From: Fibrobacteria bacterium
GTDB taxonomy: Bacteria > Fibrobacterota > Fibrobacteria > UBA11236
Direction: 5' to 3'
Assembly (NCBI GenBank): GCA_025360005.1
Contig: JANYDA010000049.1
Location: 1 to 64,000 of the forward strand
DNA: 64,000 nucleotides
Both the position numbers and the translations under genes were made by a program. Each line of letters starts with the position of its first letter. The stretch's first letter is position 1. Below, one piece after another: positions 17,675-28,793 of the stretch. Below the pieces are notes generated by a model. The model saw nothing but the letters and a program-made list of their open reading frames with translations. It did no database searches and was not told the DNA's origin.

Positions 17675-17865
17675 AAACATCTGTCACCCGAATTTAAACG
17701 GTCCTTACTAAGCTAAAGGCTTCTGTGCAAGAATCCCTCGAACTGACACACCTTGTTTTTAGCCCAATTCAGCATTTATTGCTTATTAACTTATATCAAT
17801 GAATCACGATAAACCGATGCTTTATTATCCGGATTATTGTACAATTGGACCACGGGCCGTGCGGC

Positions 17866-17893
17866 CGCCCCGGTGCAATGAGCGTTGCCGGGC
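17866..17893 (+). promoter_or_regulatory. hairpin in the metK leader
   Basis: CCCG and GCAA pair with TTGC and CGGG across a 6-nt loop, with a 2-nt bulge, about 25-50 bases upstream of the metK start. A second GGCC hairpin precedes it. It could be a control element, but I cannot match it to a known SAM riboswitch class. Confidence 0.3.
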
Positions 17894-17917
17894 CAGAAAC
17901 ACCATCAGGAGTTCTCA

Positions 17918-19111
17918 ATGTCCAGACACCTTTTCACCTCCGAATCAGTCTCCATGGGCCATCCCGACAAAATGGCCGATCAAATTTCCGACTCCATCCT
18001 CGACGCCATGCTGGAGCAGGATCCCCGCAGCCGCGTAGCTTGCGAAACCCTCATCACCACCGGCATGGTGGTAGTGGCCGGCGAGATCACCACCAAGGCC
18101 AACATCGACTTCCAGAAGGTGGTGCGCGAAGCCATCGCCCGCACGGGTTATACCGATGCCGCTTTCGGCTTCGACTCCAAGACCTGCGGCGTGACCATTG
18201 CGCTGGACAAGCAGAGCCCGGACATTTCCCAGGGCGTATCCGAAGGCGAGGGCCTGTTCAAGGAACAGGGCGCCGGCGACCAGGGCATGATGTTCGGCTA
18301 CGCTTGCGATGAGACCGAAGAACTGATGCCGATGCCCATCCATTATTCGCATCGCCTGATGGAAAAACTGGCCGAGCTGCGCCAGAACGGTACTCTGCCC
18401 TGGCTGCGCCCGGACTCCAAGTCCCAGGTCACGGTGGAATACGTGGACGGCAAGCCCAAGCATATCGATACCATCGTGCTCTCGACCCAGCATGACGAGA
18501 AGGTCTCGCATGAGACCATCCAGAAGGAAATCATCGAGAAGTGCATCAAGGTGGTGATCCCGGCCCATCTGCTCAATGCGCAGACCCGTTACTTCATCAA
18601 TCCCACCGGCCGCTTCGTCATTGGCGGACCCATGGGCGATTGCGGCTTGACCGGTCGCAAGATCATCGTCGATACCTATGGCGGCATGGGCCGGCATGGC
18701 GGCGGCGCGTTCTCCGGCAAGGATCCCTCCAAGGTGGACCGTTCCGCGGCGTATGCGGCGCGTTACGTTGCGAAAAACATCGTGGCCGCCGGCCTCGCCA
18801 CCCGTTGCGAAGTCCAGGTGGCCTACGCCATCGGCTATCCCAAGCCCGTTTCCGTTTACGTGGAGACTTTCGGCACCGGCAAGTTGGCTCCCGAGGCCCT
18901 GGAGGCGTTGGTGAACGAGCACTTCGACCTGACCCCGGGCGGCATCATCCGCACCTTGGATCTGTTGAAGCCCCGCTACCGCGCCACCTCCGTGCACGGC
19001 CACTTCGGCCGCAAGGGCGATTCCTTCACCTGGGAAAAGACCGACAAGGCCGATGCCCTGCGCGAAGCCGCTAAGTCGCTCACCGCCAAACCTCAGTTGG
19101 CCAACGCCTGA
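17918..19111 (+). CDS. metK: S-adenosylmethionine synthetase
   Basis: The 397-residue cytoplasmic enzyme makes SAM from methionine and ATP. GHPDK (14-18), [12 protein letters not shown] (about 120) and the [14 protein letters not shown] and [19 protein letters not shown] blocks (about 240-285) are the family signatures. AGGAG lies upstream of ATG 17918; an earlier in-frame ATG (17885) has no such site. A strong terminator follows. It sits next to ahcY, which removes the product of SAM-dependent methylation. Confidence 0.97.
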   Translation: MSRHLFTSESVSMGHPDKMADQISDSILDAMLEQDPRSRVACETLITTGMVVVAGEITTKANIDFQKVVREAIARTGYTDAAFGFDSKTCGVTIALDKQSPDISQGVSEGEGLFKEQGAGDQGMMFGYACDETEELMPMPIHYSHRLMEKLAELRQNGTLPWLRPDSKSQVTVEYVDGKPKHIDTIVLSTQHDEKVSHETIQKEIIEKCIKVVIPAHLLNAQTRYFINPTGRFVIGGPMGDCGLTGRKIIVDTYGGMGRHGGGAFSGKDPSKVDRSAAYAARYVAKNIVAAGLATRCEVQVAYAIGYPKPVSVYVETFGTGKLAPEALEALVNEHFDLTPGGIIRTLDLLKPRYRATSVHGHFGRKGDSFTWEKTDKADALREAAKSLTAKPQLANA

Positions 19112-19121
19112 TCCAATCCTA

Positions 19122-19162
19122 AGGCCCGCCGTCGCCCAGGCACGGCGGGCCTTTTCTTTTTC
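19122..19162 (+). terminator. intrinsic terminator after metK
   Basis: A 10-bp perfect stem (GGCCCGCCGT/ACGGCGGGCC), 9-nt loop and TTTTCTTTTT tail lie about 10 bases past the metK stop. Confidence 0.92.
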
Positions 19163-19210
19163 ATGTTTTCACGCAATCGATTTGCAAACGAACCATAAGG
19201 AACAGACCAC

Positions 19211-20686
<1,476 letters not shown>

Positions 20687-20750
20687 TCGTTAGGGGTACC
20701 CCGCTAGCCGGTCCCAGACCCGGCGGAGCGGTCCCGTAGCATGCCTTCCC

Positions 20751-20787
20751 AAAAGCGCCCCTCCCACCGGAAGGGCGCTTTTGTTTG
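20751..20787 (+). terminator. intrinsic terminator after ahcY
   Basis: AAAAGCGCCC pairs with GGGCGCTTTT around a 12-nt loop and is followed by GTTT. It can work in both directions because of the A run at its 5' side. Confidence 0.88.
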
Positions 20788-20829
20788 GCTACAGGCAAAC
20801 CGGGCTGCCGGAATCGCTACTAAAAACCC

Positions 20830-22380
20830 ATGCAGCCGTTTTTCCGCAACCTTCGCGACCTATTCCTGCTTCTACCGATAGGCCTGGGAGCCGCGACGGC
20901 CGGCGCGTTCGGGCCCACCGTTTCCTCGCTGCCGCGCATCGCCGACGCGCGCTTGGACTCCGCCCTCGCCCGCACCGCCCGGGGCATCATCCGGCACAAT
21001 GTCGATCCCTATCCGGATGGCCTGGTCCATCGCCCCAAATCCGAGGAGCCCGGCGACGCGGTCTCCGAGGCGCAAGCTTATGGGATGATCGTCACGCTTT
21101 ACTCCAATGATCAGGCCGACTTCAACCGCATCTGGGACGCGGCCGAGAAAACCATGTGGAGCGCATCCGGCAAGCTGTACAACTGGCGGATAGGGGCCAA
21201 GGGGGCCGTGATCGGGACCGGCATGGCAACGGATGCGGATCAGGATATCGCGCTTATGCTCCTGTTCGCGGATTCGCTGGCCAGGAAAGGGGCCTGGAAG
21301 CCGCATACCGGGCCTAAGGGAGCGGGCTACAAGCAGCGGGCGCTGGACATCATCGGCAATATCTGGGGAAGCGCGGTAGCGGATGGACGCTATCTGGCTC
21401 CGGGTTCCGGCTGGGGCGGCAAGGAATTCGTGAATCCCGGTTATTTCTCCCCGGCCAGTTATCGGATATTCTCCAAGGCCGATCCCGGCCATGATTGGAA
21501 GGGTTTGATCGATCAATGCTATGCCACCTTGGCCGCCAACCCGGGAGCGGCCAACGGACTCTTGCCGGACTGGATGGTGCCCAATGGGACGTTCTTCGAC
21601 GGATCGCTCGGCTATAACGCTTTCCGCAGCGGACGCTCCATGTACAAGGACGCCATCCGCGTGCAGTGGCGGTTGGCGATGGATTGGCTTTGGTTCCGGG
21701 ATGCCCGCGCCAAGCATTGGCTGGACGCGGCCAGCGCGTTCATCCGCACTCCGGATCGCGCCAACTTCTACACCTTGGACGGAGTGGCGCTTCCCGCAAC
21801 GGACACGTTCTCCTTGGGAAGCGGCGAAAAGCGGTCGCGGCGCGAGTACAGCGAACTCACGGTAGGCATGTGGGCTTGCGCGGCGTTTTCATCCGCGGGA
21901 CCGGCGGCGGCCCAACCTTGGGCCGATGCCTTGCTCGCCTTTCTGCCGCCGGACCAGGACCAATGGGGTCTGTCCGCCGACATGGCGATAGCCGATCGAT
22001 CCGGTTCCACGCCCAACGAGGAATACTTCGAGCAATTCCTGGCCTGGTTCGGGGCCGCGGTGCTGGCCGGGCGGTTCTCGGATATCTGGGAGGATCTCAA
22101 GAACCCTTTACCCATCGCGCGGGTGCGACCCGAGCGGACGCCCAGCGTTTATGGTAGGCCGGTGAGGATGGGGTTCTCCCGCGCCGGCCATGGCCTGGCT
22201 TTCCGCACGGACCCGCGGGCCACCATCCGTTGGTTTTCCGCGCGGGGCGCGTTATTGGGGGAATCCCGATCGGATGAGAGCGGTTGGACCGAGTGGATCC
22301 CGCCCGCGGGCTTTTCCGGAACGGTTTGGGCGCGGATTCCCGGGCATAAGGATCAAGGCGCGCTGTTTCCGGCCCCCTGA
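20830..22380 (+). CDS. secreted GH8 endoglucanase-like glycoside hydrolase
   Basis: The 516-residue product has a signal peptide (about 1-26, cut near AGA-FG). The GH8 (alpha/alpha)6 catalytic domain spans about 40-420: VSEAQAYGM with proton-donor Glu80, WRI then ATDADQDIALMLLFA with Asp135/137, YFSPASYRIF, and AIRVQWRLAMDW. The final about 75 residues form a beta-rich tail (IRWFSARGALLGE, then EWIPPAGFSGTVWARI) that resembles the C-terminal module on other secreted proteins here. GH8 enzymes cut cellulose, xylan or mixed-linkage glucan internally; the exact substrate is open. The ribosome-binding site is weak. Confidence 0.9.
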   Translation: MQPFFRNLRDLFLLLPIGLGAATAGAFGPTVSSLPRIADARLDSALARTARGIIRHNVDPYPDGLVHRPKSEEPGDAVSEAQAYGMIVTLYSNDQADFNRIWDAAEKTMWSASGKLYNWRIGAKGAVIGTGMATDADQDIALMLLFADSLARKGAWKPHTGPKGAGYKQRALDIIGNIWGSAVADGRYLAPGSGWGGKEFVNPGYFSPASYRIFSKADPGHDWKGLIDQCYATLAANPGAANGLLPDWMVPNGTFFDGSLGYNAFRSGRSMYKDAIRVQWRLAMDWLWFRDARAKHWLDAASAFIRTPDRANFYTLDGVALPATDTFSLGSGEKRSRREYSELTVGMWACAAFSSAGPAAAQPWADALLAFLPPDQDQWGLSADMAIADRSGSTPNEEYFEQFLAWFGAAVLAGRFSDIWEDLKNPLPIARVRPERTPSVYGRPVRMGFSRAGHGLAFRTDPRATIRWFSARGALLGESRSDESGWTEWIPPAGFSGTVWARIPGHKDQGALFPAP

Positions 22381-22410
22381 TTTCCGTTCCCCGCAAGGCC
22401 CGCGCTGCAC

Positions 22411-22962
22411 CTATTCCCGCGAGAACAAATCGAAGCCGATGCGGAGATCGTCATGGACCGGCACCATCAGTAGGCTGGGGCGGTCCACCTTGAAGTCAGT
22501 CAGCTTGATGTCGAAGGCGCCGGTGATTTCCACCTTGCCTCCCAGGAAATGAGGGGTAACGTGGAAGTTAATGGGCTTGGAGACCCCGTGGAAATTGAGG
22601 ATTCCGGTTACCAGGTAACCGTCCTTCTCGGGTTTTACGGATTGGCTGGAGAATTCCACCCGCGGGTATTTGATCCCATCCACCACTTCCAGCATATGGG
22701 AGTCGCGGCTGGAGTTATGGCTGTCGAAGGTTCGGATTTCCGCGCTGACTTTGATTTGCGAGGAAACCGTGTCCGCGGACAAGTCCACCTGGCATTGGAA
22801 GTCCTTGCTGACCCCGGTGATCTTGTGCATGGGGTGGACCAGTAGGTAACTCAGGGTTGATTCGCCCTTGATGGCCTGGTATGATTTGGCCCATGCCGCG
22901 CCGGTAGGCGCCAGCGCCATGCCCGTCAGGAAAAGCGCGAGTAGGGTTTTCGGGGTATTCAT
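22411..22962 (-). CDS. YceI-like periplasmic protein
   Basis: The 183-residue product has a signal peptide ending near AWA-KS. A lipocalin-like YceI barrel follows: STLSYLLVHPMHKITG, DSHMLEVVDGIKYPRVEFSS, GYLVTGILNFHGVSKPI, GAFDIKLTDFKV. Family members bind polyisoprenoid-like lipids. Start 22962 is chosen because AAAGG is then eight bases away; ATG 22968 would be too close. The gene begins 11 bases after the stop of the b561-like gene, repeating the familiar YceI/cytochrome b561 pairing. Confidence 0.88.
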   Translation of the reverse strand: MNTPKTLLALFLTGMALAPTGAAWAKSYQAIKGESTLSYLLVHPMHKITGVSKDFQCQVDLSADTVSSQIKVSAEIRTFDSHNSSRDSHMLEVVDGIKYPRVEFSSQSVKPEKDGYLVTGILNFHGVSKPINFHVTPHFLGGKVEITGAFDIKLTDFKVDRPSLLMVPVHDDLRIGFDLFSRE

Positions 22963-22973
22963 ATCCATACCTT

Positions 22974-23714
22974 TCAAAACGTCACTGCAACCATGGCGCC
23001 GGCGAACGCCACCGTGGTGATGTAGCCGGATACCTGATGGATGAGGGCTTTGTCGTGATCGATCGTCAATTTGGAAGTTCCCGCGCCCCGTTCCTTCATG
23101 GCGACCCCGCCCGCGAGCACGGGAGTCAGGATCATGCCGGTGAAATGCACGATGGCCAGGCCCTTGTGGATGGAAACCGTGTTCCATTCGTTTCTGCGGA
23201 CCAAAGGCGGAGGGCTGAGCAGAGACATGGCGGCCGTGAAGAAGTACGCGCCGATGGTGATGCCCGCGAGGGTTTTATGGGTATCCCCCAGACTGGAATA
23301 ACCATTCAAGGTCAATTGACCGTAGGTGGCCGTGGCGATCATGGAGGCGAGGGTGGCGAACCCGGCCAGTTCATGTACCGTGAGCATGCCCCGGCGCAGG
23401 CCCATTTCCTTTTCCCGGGACGCCTCCGTAAGGGGATACAACCCGGTGATGCGAAAGAGGCCATGCCGGCCCCACATGATTTTCTCTCCCGGACTGAGCA
23501 CTTCCGGCAGCAACGGGAAGGCCGCTGCGGAATCGAGAGAGAGCGGTTCCGATTTTAGCGGAGCGGCGGTATCGGAAAGGGGAGGCCGCGGAGTCGTGGC
23601 CGGCTCCGGCCGGTCCGCCGATCCGGATTCCGCCCAAACGGCATTCGCCAAAAAAAATATTCCAGCCAACAATAAATTTCTGCGCCCGCCCGGCATGGCA
23701 TCGTGGGAATTCAT
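22974..23714 (-). CDS. cytochrome b561-like membrane protein with Pro-rich leader
   Basis: The 246-residue product has an N-terminal hydrophobic leader (about 12-28) and a Pro/Ser-rich periplasmic-type linker (30-75). Four predicted helices between about 108 and 246 carry conserved-looking His: TVHELAG, DTHKTLAG, SIHKGLAIVHF, LIHQVSG. Paired His on helices suggests haem coordination as in b561 proteins, although the layout is not a standard Pfam match I can name. It is the first gene of a two-gene unit with YceI. Electron transfer linked to YceI is a guess from context. Confidence 0.6.
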   Translation of the reverse strand: MNSHDAMPGGRRNLLLAGIFFLANAVWAESGSADRPEPATTPRPPLSDTAAPLKSEPLSLDSAAAFPLLPEVLSPGEKIMWGRHGLFRITGLYPLTEASREKEMGLRRGMLTVHELAGFATLASMIATATYGQLTLNGYSSLGDTHKTLAGITIGAYFFTAAMSLLSPPPLVRRNEWNTVSIHKGLAIVHFTGMILTPVLAGGVAMKERGAGTSKLTIDHDKALIHQVSGYITTVAFAGAMVAVTF

Positions 23715-23837
23715 CCGAGAAAATTACACATAGGGGACGATGAAACCAACCTATCCGATCGGTTTTCTTGCCGCCGCATGGATAACCCGGCAAAACCGGG
23801 CCATGGAACCAAGAGCTTTTAGGAAAGGGGAAAGGGC

Positions 23838-25031
23838 TCAGAAGCCGTCCAGCGCCTTGAACTTGGCGGCTTCGTTGTCGACCACTTTCACGATCCTCTC
23901 GTTCTTCTCGCGCATCAAATCCACTTGCAGGATCTGCTTCATGGGAAGCGGCTGCCCCTTCTCGTTGCGGAGGATGGAGATGACCGGGCGGGTATGATCG
24001 TCCGGATGGGCGGCGATGACGCGGCCCATGCGCCCGCTGGCCAGCTCCACGTAGGTTCCGATGGGATAGACGGAAAGGTAGCGCAGGAGATTCTTTATCA
24101 GGGCGGGATCCAGGAAGTTCATCTGCCCCATTTTGATAACCTTGTCCAGGGCCATTTGCGGCGTAAGCGCATCGCGGTGGGAACGCTTATGCACCATGGC
24201 GCACAGGGTATCGGCGATGGCCACGATGCGGGCCACCTGGGAGATCTGCGCGTTGGAACGGCGCTGGGGATAACCCGCGCCCGTGATCCTCTCATGGTGC
24301 TGGAAGGCGGCCGAGAGCACGTAGTCGGAAGCGCCTTGGATCTTTTCCAGCAGGGCGAAACTGGTGGAGGGATGGCGGTGGATCTCACCCAGCTCCTGCT
24401 CGGTGAGCTTGCCCGCCTTGAGCAGGATGGCCTCCGGCACCATCATCATGCCCACGTCCGCCAAGAGCGCGGCCTGGCCGATTTCCATCACCTGCCCGCG
24501 CGAGAAGCCGGAAGCGGAAGCCGCCGCCAGCGAGACCAGGCACATGTTCACCGCATGGCGATAAAGGTATTCGGCCAGGTTGGGGGATTGGTACAGGCAC
24601 AATGCCAAGAGGATGTTGCGATCCTTTTCCAGCACGTCCAGGAAGGAACCCACCAAGGTCCGTACGGTACTCATGGAGGTGACTTCGCCCAGACAGATCA
24701 GATCATAGGTTTCCTTGGCTTGGGCCACGGCGGTATCCCAGGTCTTGACCACGGTGGCCTTGTAGGTGAGCGTGCGTTCGGCCACGGAGATCTGCTCCAT
24801 GCCGCGGTTGAGCGGGAGACCGGAAGGCGCATCGCCCGGCTCGCCCTTATCCCATTGGGCTTGCAGCCTGGCCAGGCGCGGATTGGCGGCCATGCGCTTT
24901 TCGATGGACATAGGCGCGGCGCCGCCGGGGTCCCGGAACGATTCGTCTTCCGTACCCAGGGTATCCAACCCGTCCAGGTTCAGCTCCAGGATGGAATTGA
25001 GTTCCTTATCCTCTTCCGAAATCTGATCCAT
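23838..25031 (-). CDS. HD-GYP-domain protein with degenerate HD motif
   Basis: The 397-residue product has an N-terminal region without clear domains (1-150). An HD-GYP-like domain (about 155-330) follows: YRHAVNM (His159), ALLADVGMMMVPE, then QHHERITGAGYP (245-255) and IVAIADTLCAM. The canonical HD pair reads Ala191-Asp192, and the following Lys is Met, so c-di-GMP phosphodiesterase activity is doubtful. The HHE and GYP parts remain, so binding without hydrolysis is possible. A C-terminal part of about 65 residues (GTYVELASGRMGRVIAAHPD) is beta-rich. It starts 39 bases after fapA, with AGGGG next to the start. Confidence 0.82.
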   Translation of the reverse strand: MDQISEEDKELNSILELNLDGLDTLGTEDESFRDPGGAAPMSIEKRMAANPRLARLQAQWDKGEPGDAPSGLPLNRGMEQISVAERTLTYKATVVKTWDTAVAQAKETYDLICLGEVTSMSTVRTLVGSFLDVLEKDRNILLALCLYQSPNLAEYLYRHAVNMCLVSLAAASASGFSRGQVMEIGQAALLADVGMMMVPEAILLKAGKLTEQELGEIHRHPSTSFALLEKIQGASDYVLSAAFQHHERITGAGYPQRRSNAQISQVARIVAIADTLCAMVHKRSHRDALTPQMALDKVIKMGQMNFLDPALIKNLLRYLSVYPIGTYVELASGRMGRVIAAHPDDHTRPVISILRNEKGQPLPMKQILQVDLMREKNERIVKVVDNEAAKFKALDGF

Positions 25032-25070
25032 CCCCTAGCCTTTCAACTTTCCGCTCGGCCATCGCGTCCT

Positions 25071-26558
25071 TCACAGGACCTTGATGCGCCCGTTCTGGTA
25101 CAGGAATACCTTGGGCCCGGCCATCTCCTCTTGCACGCGGAAAACCTCCGGTCCCACCTTGATCACCACTCCGGGATTCACCTTCTTTTCCACCTTGACG
25201 CAAAGTCCCGCGCGCAGGTATCCCTGCCTGATCTGCTCGACGATGTCCAGCTTGCGCTTCTCCAGTTCCGGCAGCCGGATCTGGATCTTCTCCTGCATGT
25301 CCCTCAGCTCCAGCATCAACTTTGCTTCCGAAGCCGTGAGGCGCTTGCGGATGCGGTAGGCTTCCCGGAAACGCGTGAGCTTCTGGTTGATCTTGCCCAG
25401 GTGCGCGGTCAATTCCTTGAGTTTGTCTTCCAGGAGCAGCTTGTTCTCGTGGAGGATATAATCCATCCCCGCTTCCAGATCCGTTTTGGTCCCCAGATCG
25501 TTGCCGGCCACGCGGCAGGTGATTTCCCGGAAGGCCATGGTCAGGCCGCCCACCAGGGGACCGTAGACGGAGATGCCCCGGCGCGAATAGATCTGGCAAT
25601 TGAAGGATTCCTTCTCCAGCACCACGTCCCCATGCGCGCGGATGGTCTGGTTGGAAGAGAAGCCCAGGTTGACGCCGCCCTTGGCGGTGATGAGTCCATG
25701 GCCGGATCCGACGAAGCCCTTTTTAATGAGCACGTCCCCGCCGATCAGCAGCTTGGCTTCGCCCACGCCGCCGCCCACTTCCAGGGCGCCCCCCACGTTG
25801 ACCGTGAATCCGTCGGAGATGTCCCCGCGGATCATCACCGATTGATCGTAAGCAATGTTGCCGGTGGAAAAATCCACGCTGCCGTCCACGATGAAACACT
25901 CGCTGACGCTGAGTACCCCGTCCTTATGCTGGAGGAAACCCGGCACGGATGCCACCACCACGTTGGCATCGGTGGCGGAGATTTCGGTATTCACTCCCAG
26001 CGTGATGGCCATGTCCGCGCCGTCCCCGGCGGGCGCCGGTTGACCCAGCAAATCGATCCCGGGCGCGCCCAGGGTGGCGGGAACCTTCTTGGCCAAAGGC
26101 TGGCTTTTTTTGACGGGCTTGATCAGGTTGAGATTCCGGAAATCTACGTTGCCCCCCTGATCCATCGGCTTGAATTTCAGGGTGGGATCGAGGATGAATT
26201 CCAAATGCGCGTCGACGCCCGGAATCGGCAGGCTGGGCGCTTCCGCTACCTCCCGTTCGGCGACCACCGTATGGGTGGAGTTCCATTCGTCGGCCAGGCC
26301 CTGCGCGACGGCATGGGCGAGCGCTTCCGGATCCAGGCACATCTCCCGCCAGCGGCGCAGGATGAACTCCGCGTCCAAAAACCCTGCCGTGGTTCTGACG
26401 GGGGGATGGATGGCGATGAAAGCCTTGAGCCTATCTTCGGAGACGCGGATGGCCACCCGCGCGGGCGCGGAATCCTCGGAATCGGCGGTAGCCTTGGCCA
26501 AGGCCTCGGAAGCTTCGTCGGAAGCGGAGGTGGGATTAGCCTGATTGCCGGAAAGCAT
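25071..26558 (-). CDS. fapA: FapA / DUF342 family protein
   Basis: The 495-residue product begins at ATG 26558 (ATG 26609 is possible). After an acidic leader and an N-terminal alpha/beta part (about 30-110), a long right-handed beta-helix spans about 170-360. It is built from turns such as SVDFSTGNIAYDQSVMIRGD, VGGALEVGGGVGEAKLLIGG and AKGGVNLGFSSNQTIRAHGD. A coiled coil (about 380-455) and a short C-terminal domain follow. This is the polymerisation-like DUF342 layout. Family members are linked to surface structures and stress signalling in several phyla. No flagellar genes are visible. Co-transcription with the HD-GYP protein is likely. Confidence 0.87.
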   Translation of the reverse strand: MLSGNQANPTSASDEASEALAKATADSEDSAPARVAIRVSEDRLKAFIAIHPPVRTTAGFLDAEFILRRWREMCLDPEALAHAVAQGLADEWNSTHTVVAEREVAEAPSLPIPGVDAHLEFILDPTLKFKPMDQGGNVDFRNLNLIKPVKKSQPLAKKVPATLGAPGIDLLGQPAPAGDGADMAITLGVNTEISATDANVVVASVPGFLQHKDGVLSVSECFIVDGSVDFSTGNIAYDQSVMIRGDISDGFTVNVGGALEVGGGVGEAKLLIGGDVLIKKGFVGSGHGLITAKGGVNLGFSSNQTIRAHGDVVLEKESFNCQIYSRRGISVYGPLVGGLTMAFREITCRVAGNDLGTKTDLEAGMDYILHENKLLLEDKLKELTAHLGKINQKLTRFREAYRIRKRLTASEAKLMLELRDMQEKIQIRLPELEKRKLDIVEQIRQGYLRAGLCVKVEKKVNPGVVIKVGPEVFRVQEEMAGPKVFLYQNGRIKVL

Positions 26559-26669
26559 GCTCGGTTCTTGCGCCTTTATTTTCCCCCGCACCCTTAGGGC
26601 GCGCGGCATTCGCCGTTTCAGGGGATCGATGTGGGTATATTATAGAGGATGGTGGGAAACTAAGTCCAT

Positions 26670-28730
26670 TTGGAAAATCCCCTAAGAGCCTTAATATTGA
26701 TCGCCGGCGGAATGTCGGAAGCCTTTTGGTACGATTTGGGTCGAACCGGGGGTTCCGACGACCTTTTGGGCGCCATCGTGCAGGTTCCCCTCATGTCCAA
26801 GACGGTTCCGGGTGTGATCCTGGAAATCGGCCGTCCCCAGTTGGCCTTCCGTACCAAGCCCATCGCCGCCTTCGCTCCCGGAGGCGCCAAGGTGCCGCCC
26901 GGTTGGTTGGATCTGCTGCATTGGCTGAGCGCGTATTATTTCACTCCCCTGCCCCAGGTATTCTCCGCATGCCTACCCAAGCCGGCGCTGGATTTTCTTT
27001 TCGCTCCGGTGAAGGCGCGTAAGAAAAAAAAGACCGGGGGCGAAGCGATGGCCGCAGAAGGCGGGCCGGGAGGGAAAGCGGAGGCCAAGGTCGAGGCTCC
27101 GATACTGACGCCTATTCCGGAACAAGCCTGCGCCATCGCTGCGGTAGGGGAATCCATGGCGCCTTTCCGCTTCCAGACCTATCTCCTGCACGGCATCACA
27201 GGCAGCGGCAAAACCCTGGTCTACCTGCACCTGGCCCGCCAAGCCCTGGCGGCCGGGCGCCGCGTGCTGGTGCTGCTGCCGGAAATCGCCCTTACGCCGC
27301 AAACGCTGGCGCGCTTCCGCGCCTTCCTGGACCGGCCCGTATTCGCCCTCCACAGTAACCTGTCCGCTACCCATAGGCGCGAACTGTGGGGCGCCATCTA
27401 CGCCGGGGAAGCGGACGTGATCGTGGGGGCGCGTTCGGCCGCCCTCTGTCCCATCGACAACCTGGGATTGATAGTGGTGGATGAGGAACACGACGGCAGC
27501 TATAAGCAGTCGGATGCGTCCCCGCGTTACAATGCGCGCGATCTGGCCCTCTGGCGCGGCCGCCAGCAAGGCTGCCCGGTGGTTCTGGGGAGCGCCACTC
27601 CCGCCGTGGAGACCTACCATTCCGCGCAAGCCGGCAAGTTCCGCCTCCTGGAAATGAACGCGCGCGCTACCGGCTCATCCAAACCGCGCATCAACATCGT
27701 GGACATGCGCGCCCAGCACGAGCTGCAGGGGAGCGTATTACTTTCCATCCCGCTGCGCGAGGCCGTGCAGAAAGCGCTGGCCGCGGGCGAACAGGCCATC
27801 CTTTTCCTCAACCGCCGCGGCTATGCGCACCGCCGCGTATGCAAGACCTGCGGCGCGGCGCGGGAATGCCCGCATTGCATCGCCCCCTTGGTCTACCATA
27901 AATCCAAGCGCGCCCTCATCTGCCATTATTGCGGTTTCCATGTGCCGGCCGACGCGCCTTGCCTGGCCTGCTCCGGGACGGCTTGGCTGGACGTGGGGCG
28001 CGGGATCGAAAAGGTGGAGGAATACCTGGCGGACATTTTCCCGGGTGTGGGCATCGAACGGCTGGACCGCGACAGCGCTTCCGCCATCGGAGGCGCGGAA
28101 AAGATCCTGGCGCGCTTCAGGAGCGGGGAGTCGCGCATCCTGTTGGGCACGCAGATGGTGGCCAAGGGCCATGACTTCCCCAAAGTGAACGTGGTGGGAG
28201 TGGTGGACGCGGACTCGGGGCTGGGGCTTTCCGATTTCCGCGCGCAGGAACGCGCCTTCCAGCTCATCACCCAGGTTTCCGGCCGCGCGGGGCGGCACCG
28301 GGGCGAAGGCGAAGTCTTCCTCCAGACCTTCCGTCCGGAAAACCCTCTCCTGGGGTTCGCGCTCACGCATGACTATGCCAGCTTCTACCGGGCCGAGATA
28401 GGGCGGCGCAAAGAGTTGGACTACCCCCCGTTCCGCCGCCTGCTCATGATCGAGATCACCGGCGACGATGAATCCATGGTGGACGCGCATATGCGCGAGT
28501 TCGCGGACGCCTTCAGGCATTTCGCCGATCAGGCCGATGTGATAGTGCTGGGCCCGGCCTTCGCGGCCATGAAGAAGATCAAGGATCAATACCGCGCCCA
28601 AATCCTTGGCAAAGGCACGGCGCCCAATCGTCTGCAATGGGTTTTCAAGCAAGCCCTGGAACGCTTTAAACCCAAACAGCCCCAGAAGACCAAGCTGCGG
28701 GCGGATATGGATCCTTTGTCGATGCTTTGA
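26670..28730 (+). CDS. priA: primosomal replication-restart helicase PriA
   Basis: The 686-residue product starts at TTG 26670, just after a TATATTATAGA promoter-like stretch. It has the N-terminal 3'-DNA-binding domain (YYFTPLPQVFSACLP near 90), Walker A GITGSGKT (about 173-180), DEEHDGSYKQ, GSATPAVET, and the zinc-binding cysteine cluster (CKTCG, CPHC, CHYCG, CLAC; about 390-435). GTQMVAKGHDFP and QVSGRAGR are helicase motifs V and VI. The protein restarts stalled replication forks. A Lys-rich and Gly/Glu-rich insert (about 112-140) separates the DNA-binding and helicase parts. Confidence 0.96.
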   Translation: MENPLRALILIAGGMSEAFWYDLGRTGGSDDLLGAIVQVPLMSKTVPGVILEIGRPQLAFRTKPIAAFAPGGAKVPPGWLDLLHWLSAYYFTPLPQVFSACLPKPALDFLFAPVKARKKKKTGGEAMAAEGGPGGKAEAKVEAPILTPIPEQACAIAAVGESMAPFRFQTYLLHGITGSGKTLVYLHLARQALAAGRRVLVLLPEIALTPQTLARFRAFLDRPVFALHSNLSATHRRELWGAIYAGEADVIVGARSAALCPIDNLGLIVVDEEHDGSYKQSDASPRYNARDLALWRGRQQGCPVVLGSATPAVETYHSAQAGKFRLLEMNARATGSSKPRINIVDMRAQHELQGSVLLSIPLREAVQKALAAGEQAILFLNRRGYAHRRVCKTCGAARECPHCIAPLVYHKSKRALICHYCGFHVPADAPCLACSGTAWLDVGRGIEKVEEYLADIFPGVGIERLDRDSASAIGGAEKILARFRSGESRILLGTQMVAKGHDFPKVNVVGVVDADSGLGLSDFRAQERAFQLITQVSGRAGRHRGEGEVFLQTFRPENPLLGFALTHDYASFYRAEIGRRKELDYPPFRRLLMIEITGDDESMVDAHMREFADAFRHFADQADVIVLGPAFAAMKKIKDQYRAQILGKGTAPNRLQWVFKQALERFKPKQPQKTKLRADMDPLSML

Positions 28731-28793
28731 GACCTTCCCCTATCCCCCCTCCCGCCCTTAAAATCAAGCCGGTCAGCAGGGATGGGATGTTCC

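Noticed and set aside
17675-17917. SAM riboswitch before metK
   Set aside because: A hairpin exists but I could not match the conserved core of any known SAM riboswitch class.
23925-26597. Very long open frame on the plus strand opposite HD-GYP and fapA
   Set aside because: It is antisense to two genes with clear domains and has a composition typical of GC-rich shadow frames.
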